Source: Macrothele yani
Taxonomy: Eukaryota; Arthropoda; Arachnida; Araneae; Macrothelidae
Direction: 5' to 3'
DNA: 64,000 bases
NCBI GenBank assembly: GCA_039090855.1
Contig: CM077023.1
Coordinates: forward strand, 80,017,127-80,081,126
Below the pieces are notes generated by a model. The model did no database searches, had not been told where the DNA came from, and saw nothing but the letters and a program-made list of their open reading frames with translations. Numbering within the stretch: position 1 is the stretch's first letter; every line of letters starts with the position of its first letter. The translations under genes and the position numbers were made by a program. Below are positions 21,345 to 30,772 of this stretch, piece by piece.

Positions 21345-21436
21345 TGAAGAACTTATTTAATGTATAAATGAAAAGATTAAAAATAAAGCCATAAGAACTT
21401 TCGGTCTTCCTAAAGACCATCATCAGATTATGAAAA
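21345..21436 (-). mobile_element. Penelope-like element 3' tail fragment
   Basis: Read on the minus strand, this segment runs CTGATGATGGTC, AAGACCGAAAGTTCTTATGG, then CTTTATTTTTAATC. It follows the same order as the tail of the Penelope-like element at 42961-43020 (CTGATGATGG..., CCGAAAGTGCTCATGGTTTT). No coding part is preserved nearby, so it is a short tail-only insert within the hAT-type element. Confidence 0.6.
21385..21436 (-). ncRNA. Hammerhead-ribozyme-like motif 2
   Basis: On the minus strand: CTGATGA (21426-21420), one extra T, then a six-base-pair helix GGTCTT/AAGACC closed by TAGG, then GAAA (21402-21399), then GTTCTTATGG. CTGATGA-helix-GAAA is the conserved catalytic core of hammerhead ribozymes, which are known from Penelope-like elements. 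The extra T between A9 and helix II, a weak stem I and a U at the cleavage-site position make activity doubtful for this copy. Confidence 0.5.
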
Positions 21437-21478
21437 AAAGTACTTCCATCATCAGATGGAAGTACTTTTTTTCATAAT
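21427..21478. repeat. Perfect 24-bp hairpin with 4-base loop
   Basis: Arms 21427-21450 and 21455-21478 are exact reverse complements separated by ATCA. The arm contains AAAAAAAGTACTTCCATC. It abuts the hammerhead-like motif and duplicates part of its stem I/CTGATGA region. Confidence 0.9.
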
Positions 21479-21516
21479 GAATCAGTTAGTTATCACCTGA
21501 TGAAACATACAGTAAG

Positions 21517-21660
21517 TGCACTGATAAAGCATAAGATGTTCTGATAGAAAAAAATGCACTGATAAAACATATGATTCACTGATAAAGCATAAGATGCACC
21601 GATAAAACATAAGATGCACAGATAAAACATAAGATGCATTGATAAAACATTACAAATGAT
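21517..21660 (+). repeat. 20-bp tandem repeat, about seven copies
   Basis: CACTGATAAAACATAAGATG and close variants are repeated head to tail, with unit length drifting between 19 and 22 bases. The block lies inside the hAT-type element. Confidence 0.8.
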
Positions 21661-22080
21661 AAATCATAACATATATACACTACTGAAACGTCAGAAGTCA
21701 ATCAGTTATAACATTATGTTTCTTATTTTTTTAAACGAAACGTCATGAATGATGTCATCAAAACATAAACTATATGCAGTTTGTCACTTTCTATGCACAT
21801 AATACTAAATGCAAACAACTCGTCTCGTGTCGTTATTGCTCGCAACTCATTTTTAATTATCTTTACGCGTGACAATGATATTTCCCCTGAGCAATCCTCT
21901 ACCATTAAACTTAAAAATAACCGCAGTATTGATTCAACATTAGAAGAAACTAAATGAATTATGTCTTGGAAGATGACCTGATACAGATCTCGGTGGCATG
22001 GATGTCTTTTTTGGAAACTCTGAGAGGCCCCTTCAGACTGGGTGGCCCGAAGCTGTAGCTTATGCCTAAATCCGGCCCTG

Positions 22081-22570
22081 AGCTTATCGCATTTCAGACT
22101 TAATGATACATATCACACAAAAAGCTTAATAAACAATCCAGGAGAACAAGTTGGCAGTTAAACTGTAAAACAGAGATCCTCTTGCTGGGAAAAATATCAT
22201 ACTCAAGTATCCTCATAAAGAGTGCGAGGTTCTTCTTCGAGGTATCTTCATCAGATGAAGTGACGTCAAATACAATTTAGCAGTGACATAACATCCACCC
22301 ACGAGGATGCGATTACAGAACAGCAGAATAAAAAAACAACAACAACAAAAAAAAAAAAAAACAGACAACCTTCCTTTGTCCCTTCAGTTTTGGTCTTCAA
22401 GCATTTAAAATTTCGTTAAATTATGGACAATTTATTCATTCCCTCGACTTAATCTCACTTCAAGCGGGGTCACTGTTGCAGATCTGCCGACCCATGAGGT
22501 TTCCTTTCTGTACACATGATTTGACAGGTATTTTACAGCAGCATGCTTTTGCTGACACCAACCTTCCTCC
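22081..22570. other. No gene; A-rich tract
   Basis: Contains an A/CAA-rich run at 22329-22362. No coding sequence or repeat relationship recognised. Confidence 0.4.
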
Positions 22571-22797
22571 TTTCTCGCCCTGGATTAGGGCCAGTGGTGG
22601 CAGAATATACTACAGAGGATCACAGGGATAACCGCAGAAATGGGTTGGGCCCAATTTTAAGTGTTCATTCATATTACATTCACAGAAGGCTGTGAGTTGG
22701 ATGGCCGGTGACGGGCTTTGAAACCCCAGCACGTTGCCTACCACACAGCCACGTGGTACTCTGAAACCACTGGCCCTAATCCAGGGCGAGAAAGAAT
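22571..22797. repeat. Short element with perfect 28-bp inverted ends
   Basis: TTTCTCGCCCTGGATTAGGG followed by CCAGTGGT at 22572-22599 is exactly reverse-complemented at 22768-22795. The 170 bases between them hold, on the minus strand, GGCTGTGTGGTAGG and GGGTTTCAAAGCCC, which loosely resemble pol III boxes A and B. No convincing target duplication. It could be a MITE or two truncated repeats facing each other. Confidence 0.6.
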
Positions 22798-23487
22798 CTA
22801 GCATTGTGGTAATTCATGGCAACTTCTTAAGTGTTATAAATAATTGTAAATAAAATTAATGTGGCAAATTAATAAAAATGCAGGGTAGACATGCTATTTT
22901 TGTTCCTTTCTACTTTTTTTCCCCCAACTTTTAATGAAAATTCAGTAGTTGTTGAAAAATTGAAGCATATTTCTAGGTGTCCAGTTATTAATGCATTGTT
23001 CATCTGCGCATTTTTTTCTTTGTTTTACAAACCGTGTAATTCGTCTTTGGAAACTGTAATATTTCCCGACGAAATGTTGTGGGATTCAAACATATCTTTA
23101 AAAGCATGCTTTCCGACAGTGTAATATTGCCTTTCGTAACTAATTTGTTCGACAACTGCTTGTATTTTTATTTCTTTATTCACATACCATCTGAAATACC
23201 AGGACTTAACGGTTAATTGGTCATTACGAAAGACCCTAAAGAAGGAAAGGAGTCTACCGATACTGTATATCAGATGTCCATCTACTTTCTCTTTTTTTTT
23301 TTTTCTTTCTTTCTTTCTTTTTTTTTTTTTTTTTTTTTTTTTATTATTATTATTATTGCGATCTGTCACTGTGGAGATGGGTAATTAAAGTTGGAGCTCT
23401 ACTTGTTTTAAAGAACGATCTTAAAACGACTTTTTTTGTTTCGGTAGTGTTACAAACAACATATGCTTGGCATACTTTCCGATTGCA
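22798..23487. other. No gene; long poly-T/pyrimidine tract
   Basis: A low-complexity stretch at 23283-23356 consists of T runs with (CTTT)n and ends in (TTA)n. No gene supported. Confidence 0.5.
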
Positions 23488-23670
23488 GGCTTAGTGACTC
23501 AGTGATTAGAGGCTCAGTCTCTGAATAAGGTTCGAATGCCAAATTCGAGTCTCGGATGATTTATGTGGGTTTTGCTTGACTTACGATGCTGAATCTGTCC
23601 TCTGTCCTCTTCCTGTAAATAGTAGTCCAAAATCAGAAATGAATGAGTTCTTACAGCCTTAAATGATCAT
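23488..23670 (+). mobile_element. Degenerate tRNA-derived SINE
   Basis: CTTAGTGACTCAGTGATTAG resembles box A and GGTTCGAATGCC resembles box B (23529-23540). It is followed by TTGACTTACGATGCTGAATC, the diverged counterpart of the family's TTGTCTTACGGCACTGGCTC. Old copy or subfamily. Confidence 0.5.
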
Positions 23671-23769
23671 AAAGATCGTCCAAGCCGGAAACAAAATATA
23701 TTTTCCGATTTTTGTATATTGGCTGCATGGTACCCGTTACTGGATGAAAAGGTTGAAATATTCCGGTTA

Positions 23770-23902
23770 GCCAACCCGGTGGTCGAGCAGTCTGAGGTGC
23801 AAGCTCCGACCATTTGCCCAAAATGGGTTCGAGTCCCGCATCCATGTTTGTCTGGCTCTGTTGCTTCCCAGGAACCAATAGCCCTAAACTGGGGTTGAGT
23901 GA
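23770..23902 (+). mobile_element. tRNA-derived SINE, 3'-truncated
   Basis: Head CCGGTGGTCGAGCAGTCTGA, box B GGGTTCGAGTCCCG (about 23826), GTTTGTCTGGCTC, CCAGGAACCAATAGCCCTAA, then GAGTGACTACTTATA. It runs straight into the next SINE. Confidence 0.65.
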
Positions 23903-24081
23903 CTACTTATATTCTGGGTTCGAATCCCGGTGAGGCATGGATGTTATGCTTGTCTTACGGCACTGGATCTCTCCCTTCCCTGGAACCAGGTGCCCTGAAT
24001 TAAGAACTGGAGACTGCTTATAGCCTGTCGAGTTGCGCTCTGTGATCGTTAAACCTTGAATCAAAAAAAAAAAAAAAAAAA
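23903..24081 (+). mobile_element. tRNA-derived SINE, 5'-truncated, directly after another
   Basis: Starts within box B (GGGTTCGAATCCCGGTGAGG) and continues through the family body to GATCGTTAAACCTTGAATCA and an A tail of about 18. The abrupt junction with the preceding SINE suggests insertion into, or recombination between, two copies. Confidence 0.8.
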
Positions 24082-24159
24082 CACGGAATAAAAAACAAAC
24101 GAGTTCAACAATTGTTGGTATTTTTACGACAGTCAATACTATGTTTATTTATTTAGTCT

Positions 24160-24353
24160 GGGGGTTTAACGACCACCGTGAGCGACACGATGGGCTATTA
24201 TAAGCAGTCGCCCGTCCCTAATTTAGGGTGTGTGGTTCCATGGAAGGGAGAAAGCCAGTGCCGTAAAACAAACACAACATTCATGCCTCACCGGGAGATT
24301 CGAACCCGGACCCATCCCAAATGAATGGTCAAAAGTCAGCGCCACTGGAGCGC
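24160..24353 (-). mobile_element. tRNA-derived SINE, minus strand
   Basis: Full family body in reverse: GGTTTAACGACCACCGTGAG, GCAGTCGCCCGTCCCTAATT, CCAGTGCCGTAAAACAAACA, GATTCGAACCCGGACCC (box B complement) and a head ending CGCCACTGGAGCGCC. It lies tail-to-tail with the copy at 23903-24081. Confidence 0.85.
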
Positions 24354-24359
24354 CCATGT

Positions 24360-26224
24360 GTTTATTTGGATCGTCTTCTTTGAGGTTTTAGTAGTATGGC
24401 AAGAGCGGTCGTTAGTTTTACAGTTTGAATTCTACCAATTTTGCAGCTCACCTTGAAGATGTAAGAAAAGGAGAGAGCGAGAGCAATAGGGCGAACATAT
24501 CACCTGTGTATTAAAATGCAGTACACTTGATACAGAACACAGATTTACGTAATAGACACATTACCAGCGTTGGCTTACTTGAGCTTAAAAGAACCGTAAA
24601 CCGCCTTCGTTCATTCACTAGTAACTTGAAATTTAAGATGAAAGCTTCAATTAATTACAAGGATTCGAATTTTGATGTTGAATTCTTTATTTTTGAGCTT
24701 CAGTGTATCTCATGTAAATTCATGATCCCAGTTTATAAGTACATGGACCCTGAAAAGTAGATAAGAACATGTGCTATGTGTTATACACATGATTTTTTTA
24801 TCTAGTAAGGCAAGTACGAGTTACACGTACGTGGCATTACTAGATTTAAGTTCCTTAGATTATCTTGTTTTACTCTTCTTTAAAATATGAGAAAAATAAG
24901 TAACTCAGCACTACGTAAAGTGCAGACAACTGCGCATGCATTCTTTACACATGAAGGAAGTGAAAGGTATTGACATTGAAATAAATGTTTGAAGAAGTTA
25001 CCATAAAATTCGTGACCACGGTACGGTAGATATAAAACACGTCCTTTCCTTATTCGTTTCAGAAAGTTTCACGAACTTTCGAGAATTAGCTTCTGTCGTT
25101 GTTACCGCTTCCGGAAAGAGTAAACGAACTACCATGTTGCCCTTACTCAATGACAGAAGCCTTCAAACTGCCGGTGTCATGAAATCTCTCTCATAGTTAA
25201 AGTCTGATGGCAGTAATGAAGCCGCGAAATCCGTCCGATACAACGGATGCGGAAACAAAGTGTATCAATGGAGTTTAGTACTAAACTTAGAGATCTAGAA
25301 TTTTTGAGACGATAGCTTGGGTCATACGGTGGCAAAACACTGCCTCGCATTCGAACGCATTCATTGTGCTGTGTCGATTCTTAATCTCAAATATTTTAGG
25401 TTAATTAAAGTTAGGTTGATTTTTAGGTTAATTTAAAATTCCGGTTTTAATTTCTCCATTACGTTCGGAAATATGGTTTCTTGCTTTTAGTTCGTGACAA
25501 TTAGTTTTAAAGTGTTATTGTTAGTGACAAATTGTTTTATAAATTAAAAAAAGTGTTCTTTAGTTATGGTGAAAGAGAGGAAAATGAGTTAGTTAAGACA
25601 TCTAAAGATAAATCCGGAAAATATTCTAATAATCTATTACTGGTACAGGTTTAATTATGTGTGGTGTTGTTCTCTTGCATACAGTGTAAGCGTTGTTTTA
25701 TTGTGTTAAATATTAAATATAGTGTTGAAATTTCAAATTGTTCAAAAATCATAAAAATGTGTATGTATGAAATGATTATATATGTGCTTTAAAATTCTAT
25801 TATTAGTATACAAAGAATGTCTAAAGATATACAATATCCTTAAAAAAAATATATTAACATTGGGTTGGAATACAAGATTGTAAGACAGAAAATTTATATA
25901 AAAATATATAATGTATACTAGCACAACAGCTGAAGCGCCGAAACACTAAAAAAATTGTATGAGATAAATATGTGTAAAATGATTATATCTAGTTTTTTTT
26001 TTGTAATAGGTACACAATGAAAGTTAAAAAATGTATAGTGTGTTTCTGCATAATAGATGAGGAATTGCTTTGGTACTGAAAAATCAACAAAATAATATTT
26101 TGTTGTAATACTAAATCGTACAGTAAAAGATAAAAAAATTGTGTGCAAAGAGAAATGTGCGTAAAGTGTTTATGCATGTATTTGGACTTTAAATTTTGTT
26201 TAAAATATAAGTATGAACTGCCGG
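24360..26224. other. Long AT-rich non-genic stretch
   Basis: No coding sequence recognised. The notable signal is the heat-shock-element-like block at 25067-25086 downstream of a TATA-like ATATAAAACAC (about 25030). Confidence 0.45.
25067..25086. promoter_or_regulatory. Heat-shock-element-like array
   Basis: TTTCACGAACTTTCGAGAAT consists of four contiguous, alternating nGAAn pentamers (tTTCa, cGAAc, tTTCg, aGAAt), the binding pattern of heat-shock factor trimers. A TATA-like ATATAAAA sits about 35 bases upstream on the plus strand. No gene is recognisable nearby, so this could be part of a decayed LTR or a chance match. Confidence 0.4.
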
Positions 26225-26227
26225 CAA

Positions 26228-27095
26228 CATGTGGCCCGACCACGGCTCATCAATGCTGGAAATAAGTGAAGGCTATACTGTGTGGATGCGAACCAACAGA
26301 AGGGATACTGGGGCGCAACTCGCCAGTAATTTGAATGCTGGTGACGAGAGTAATACGTCAGAACACACAAGACATCGAACCCTGGTGAAAATGGGAACGT
26401 GTAGCCACAGATCGCTCAGAGTGCCCATTCTAACCTCTCTTCATCGTCGAAAGCGCCTACAATGGGCACGCGAGCTTCAGTACTGGACGCTGAATGCTTA
26501 GAAAAATGTCGTCTGGTCCGATAAATCTATTTTCTTGTTGCACCATGTGGACGGCCGGGTACATGTGCATCGTTTACTTGTGGAAGTGTTGGCATCAGAA
26601 TGCACAGTGGGACGCTAACAAGCCGATGGAGGAAGTGTAATGCTTTAGGCAATGTTCTGCTGCGAAACCCTGCGTCCAGTCATTCATGTGCAGGGAACTA
26701 TGACATCCTTTCATGGCAAGGGTATTTTCCTCTAGTGGTGTCTTCTTTCAGAAGCATAATGCGCGATGCCACACTGCCCGGATTGTTCGAGGATGGTTCG
26801 CGGAACATGAAGGAGGGATACTTCCAGGTATTGCCCTGGCCTCCAAATTCCCCAGACGTCAATCCAATCGAGCATCTGTGGTTTGTGTTGGAACTGCAAA
26901 TCCGATATGCGGCGGCTCAACCACGTTACTTGCAAGAGTTACAGGATCTGCTGGTAACGTATTGGTACCAGATACCACAAGACATGTTTAGGAATCTTGT
27001 AGCGTCAATGCCTCGCCAGGAAAGAACTGCTTTGGGAGCACGCGGAGGACCAACATCATGTGGTCATAATGTTTTGGCCTTTCGGTGTCAATTCC
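26228..27095 (+). pseudogene. Tc1-like transposase, 5'-truncated pseudogene
   Basis: Tc1-like transposase lacking the first helix-turn-helix. From 26229 it reads DHGSSMLEISEGYTVWMRTN, then GAQLASNLNAGDESNTSEH and HRRKRLQWARELQYWTLNA, a stop in place of the usual Trp, and VVWSDKSIFLLHHVDG (first Asp kept). After shifts comes FQKHNARCHTARIVRGWF, where the usual QDN has become KHN, so the second Asp is lost. Then FQVLPWPPNSPDVNPIEHLW keeps the Glu. The end is GARGGPTS near 27060. At least two frameshifts and several stops; no terminal repeats recognised. Confidence 0.8.
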
Positions 27096-27129
27096 TTTCA
27101 AATAATATCACGTTTCTAAAATAGCAAAT

Positions 27130-28087
27130 TAAAAGTTTGTCAACGTACTGTACATTATAGAATTTGTCTTCCATGACCAGTTCTTTTAATCTAGTGGAAA
27201 AGACTTTTTTATGAAATTTCAAGATAGCAAAAGAGAAGAATTCTTCATGTCACATCCTTCCCATGGAAAAGCAGGTTCACACCACAGGGTGGAGGAATCA
27301 CTGCGCCGCCGCGATGTCGGAGTGGTCCGAAGCGAAGCTCATTTGATCAGCCATCAAGAGTACGTTCTAAAAATGCACATTATTGTAAAATGAAATTGGC
27401 CCCTTCTTTTGCGCAGTTTCAAAACTTGCATTGCAAAACCATGCTACACAAATCTCAAATCATATCTCAACCACTTCTAACAGCTTCCCGAAATGCAATG
27501 CGATACCAGTAAAATTTCATCTTGTGGTTGAATCAACGATAGCCACCAAGTATCAGCGTCAGCACGAAAGATGTTTTTCAGTTGTAAGTTGTAGATAAAA
27601 GTGTGTAAATGTTCGTTTTTTACGACGTGGGGAAAGGTACATCACAAATTTGGTCAGATATTCTTTTGAATCCGAATGCTTGTTTTCTGAGGTACGTATT
27701 CCGTACATCCCTGCGAAGAATTTTCTTTGCCTGCAATTCCAGTCCTGTACTAGTAGTTTCAGTCCCATCTGCAGTTCCAGTCCCAACTGCAGTTCCAGTC
27801 CTGTACTTCGTGTCGTTTCAATGCACGTCGAATTTAACGGAAGAGTACGATTTATAGATTTCTAGTACGCTTTCTGTGGTTTGTTTGATGATCTATATCG
27901 CGATATTCCCAAATTAATTCCGACTAACTTATATTTGCAAAACGTCTTTCGGGAAACATTTGTGTTTTTTCTCTTTCTATTTCTAATACACAAAATAATA
28001 AATAAAAAGTTCCTATGGTTTAATGCTGTAGTGTAATTTCAATGTATTATTCCTAAAACTGAAACCATATCACATCAGTGCATGACT
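27130..28087. other. No gene recognised
   Basis: Includes a short 18-bp direct duplication around 27765-27800 (CTGCAGTTCCAGTCCCAA). Otherwise featureless to me. Confidence 0.4.
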
Positions 28088-28149
28088 TACATTATCTGAT
28101 TAAAAATATCCGGTCACTTGCCTAACACAAACTCTTTGAATAATAAAGA

Positions 28150-29145
28150 AGTTAATATCGAATCGGTCCATTATTTTCTGCTATCACAGTCTCCACTCTA
28201 CTGGGAAGGATTTCCACTATATATTTGGTACGCTACTGAGGGAGTTGCTTCGCATTTTGCCACAAGATCATTAGTTAGGTCGGTCACCGATGTTGGGCGG
28301 TTCGGTTTGCCTAGCAGCCGGCGATCCAATTCATTCCATATGTGCTTCATAGGGTTGAGATCTGGGCTTTGTGCATGCTATTCAAGTTCTTCCGCACCAA
28401 TCTCATCAAACCATTCCTGCACAGACCTCGCTTTGTGGACGGGGACATTGTTTTGTTGGTAAAGGAAAGGACCTTCACTAAACTGTTGTCATAATGTTAG
28501 GGGCAGAGAATAATCGAGAATGTGAACTAGAGGACCCAGCCCAAACCATGAAAACCAACTTCGGAGCATGACGTCTCCGACACTAAACCTCACAGTTGGC
28601 ACAACACAGTCGGGCTGGTAGCGTTCACTTGGCATCCTCCACACCCAGACACGTTCATCCGACTGTCAGATGGTGAAGCGTGATTCATCACTCCAGAGAA
28701 TGCGTTGTCACTGCTCCAGAGTCCACTAGCGTCGAGCTTATCTCCACTCCAACCGACGCCTGACGTCGGTCTTGCTGATCTTAGGCGAGTGTGCGGATGT
28801 TTGGCCATGGGAACCCATTTCTTTCAGCTCTCGAAGAACCGCTATGGTGTTGGCACTGATTCCAGCGGCATTTTGGAATTCGGTGTTGAGTGTTGCAATT
28901 GAGGACAGGCGATTATGTCGCACCACCCGTTTTAGCACTGGGCGGTCCTGCTCTGTCATTTTACGAAGCCTCCCAGGTCGCGACTGCGCTGTTGCTTCTT
29001 CCAGGTGTTCCCACTTCACAGTGGGAACACCTGGAAGAAGCGGGGCAGAAATTTCCCCAACTGTCTTGTTGTTATGAAGATATCCTATGTCGGTCCCGCG
29101 TTGAAGGTCACTAAGCTCTGTCATACGGCTCATTCTACTGTTCAT
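28150..29145 (-). pseudogene. Tc1-like transposase pseudogene
   Basis: Starts at about 29145 with MNSRMSRMTELSDLQRGTDI. The first helix-turn-helix region is interrupted by the hairpin. The frame then reads RPGRLRKMTEQDRPVLKRVV, IATLNTEFQNAAG and KTDVRRRLEW. The catalytic part has LWSDESRFTI then a stop where Trp is expected, and [20 protein letters not shown]. The second Asp is Asn (LYQQNNVPVHKA) and the final Glu is Lys (SPDLNPMKHIW). Two of three catalytic residues are lost, so it is inactive. Confidence 0.8.
28994..29041. repeat. Perfect 22-bp hairpin with 4-base loop
   Basis: Arms 28994-29015 and 29020-29041 are exact reverse complements (core CCAGGTGTTCCCACT) around TCAC. It sits within the transposase N-terminal coding region and duplicates a short piece of it in inverse orientation. 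Confidence 0.9.
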
Positions 29146-29269
29146 GCTTGTCTATGATGTTTGCCAGGCCACGTGTGTCTTTTTGTACCTGTATGAGCGA
29201 TGGCTGTGACGTATAATGGCCAATTCACAACTCAGAATGGGTGTCCGGATACTTTTGATCATATTGTTA

Positions 29270-30536
29270 ACTAGTTGTTCTTAGCCTTTGTTAACTTGTT
29301 GTTTCTTGATGCAGATAATAATAAGAGGCACGCTTAAATTTTCATGCAATGCATTCATATCTTTTAAAACAGTTTATTCTTCTCTTTGACTTAATCGAGG
29401 AGTGTTGTCCATGGGCTCTGTTTTGTCTCACTCTTTCTTTCTGCAAACAATCGTTCTCCAGAAACCTCTTTCTGTTACGTTATCACTATTGGTAATTCCC
29501 TCGTCTCTCCCGAGGACACGGAAAAACGTCGATTCCCCGTTTAGCCTAAGACCTCCTGGGCCAACACCTAAGGCGCTCCTCACCTATCTCTCGCAACCGC
29601 TCGCTTCTAACACCTCGCGTTGACTGTCCAGCTATCCTTTTGTTCCAGGCAAATCTCCCAAGAAATACAGGCGGCATGAAACACAAAACTCAAAGCTGAG
29701 ATTAAACGACTCCCGCGTTCTCTTCCTCTACCTTTGAACAAACAAGCCGAAAAAGTGCTAATTGCACTGGACGAAGTTTCGAGCACAAAGTCGAAAATTG
29801 CAAATGGCTGTTCTATTGTCATATCATTGTGGATGGCCGTTAGAGAAAGCGTCACCAAGGCGCCACTGAGAAAACGTACTTCCTGAGTGGGATGACGAAG
29901 ATAAAAGTGTCCCACGCTTGTAGAAACAAAGAAAAATGGAAAGATAAATTTAATATTTTTGCCTAAAGTTCTAGTATTAAATCTCCGTAACAATATACCG
30001 CATTTGGAAATGGTATTTGCTTGGAGTTCGATTTTTCCAAATCCTCAATCAAAGCTCAAATCCTATTCTCAGCACTCTTTTTAAAAGGTTGTCCCTTGAG
30101 ATTCATGTGAATACAGTTACAGTTCCTTTGCAGATTCACCAATAATAGCGTTTAAATCTCAAAAAGTACAGATATCTCGCGTTGGACAAGGAAAACTGGA
30201 TTTATTTATCATGGTCAGTCTTTTCCGTGGTTTCTTGGGGATAGTAATAAACATGGCTCAGACTAAGCAAGACTTTTGAACAAGACGTAAATATTTATTC
30301 AAGAATCGAATGTTTGTGATGGTTCTATGTGCATCTTCCTTACGATTTGGATACGAACAGAGCAAGTTATCCCAAACCTTCTATTCTTGAGTAAATATTT
30401 CATTTTCGTGGTTCAAAAGTTTAGTTATTCGTTTAGTGTTTATTTGGGGCATAAAAAAAATTGGTTTTAACTTATCTAATCCTAACAAAATGCTGCTCTA
30501 GTGTTCTAAGTCGCTTTCTGATCAGTGTAAAAAGAA
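29270..30536. other. Non-genic; unidentified open frame on minus strand
   Basis: A 128-codon open frame lies at 29607-29993 on the minus strand (ending with CISWEICLEQKDSW). It has no motif I recognise and no supporting start or splice context, so I do not call it a gene. Confidence 0.35.
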
Positions 30537-30548
30537 CATTAAGGAGTT

Positions 30549-30760
30549 TTTTTTTGTTGGAGGTTTAACGACCACCGTGAGCAACTCAATGGGCTATAAG
30601 CAGTCGCCCGTCCCTAATTTAGGGTCACTGGTTCCAGGGAAGGGAGAGAGCCAGTGCCGTAAGACAAACACAACATCCATGCCTGACGGGGATTCGAACC
30701 CGGACCCCTTACGGACGAATGATCAGAAGTCAGCGCCTTAGATCACTGCGCCACCGGGGC
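30549..30760 (-). mobile_element. tRNA-derived SINE with 12-bp target duplication
   Basis: Family body in reverse from the T tail through GGTTTAACGACCACCGTGAG to GATTCGAACCCGGACCCC and CACTGCGCCACCGGGGC. It is flanked by CATTAAGGAGTT at 30537-30548 and 30761-30772, a perfect duplication, so it is a recent insertion. Confidence 0.92.
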
Positions 30761-30772
30761 CATTAAGGAGTT

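Larger units (their letters stand above)
20910..22080. mobile_element. hAT-type element with CAGGGCCGGA ends, composite
   Basis: The left end CAGGGCCGGAGTTAG and the right end (reverse complement of CTAAATCCGGCCCTG) match those of the element at 14505-15291. The subterminal region is also similar (GGCCC...GAAGCTGTAGC near 22045). The 8 bases on either side do not match, so the target duplication is lost or the ends are rearranged. Inside are a Penelope-type tail on the minus strand, a perfect hairpin and a 20-bp tandem repeat. No transposase was seen. Confidence 0.7.
28090..29267 (-). mobile_element. Tc1-like transposon, decayed
   Basis: About 1178 bp with inverted ends: the left reads CATTATCTGATTAAAAATAT then CCGG, and the right (reverse-complemented) reads ACAATATGATCAAAAGTATC then CGG. 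The edges are TA at 28088-28089 and 29268-29269. The gene inside runs on the minus strand. It carries a perfect hairpin at 28994-29041 that is foreign to the gene. Confidence 0.8.

Noticed and set aside
22225..22260. A third hammerhead-like box (CTGATGA on the minus strand near 22245)
   Set aside because: It is followed by AGATACCTCGAAGAAG, with no helix II and no GAAA in place.
29607..29993. 128-codon minus-strand open frame
   Set aside because: Length alone is not evidence in 64 kb; no motif, no homologous copy in the window, no codon-use contrast that I can assess by eye.
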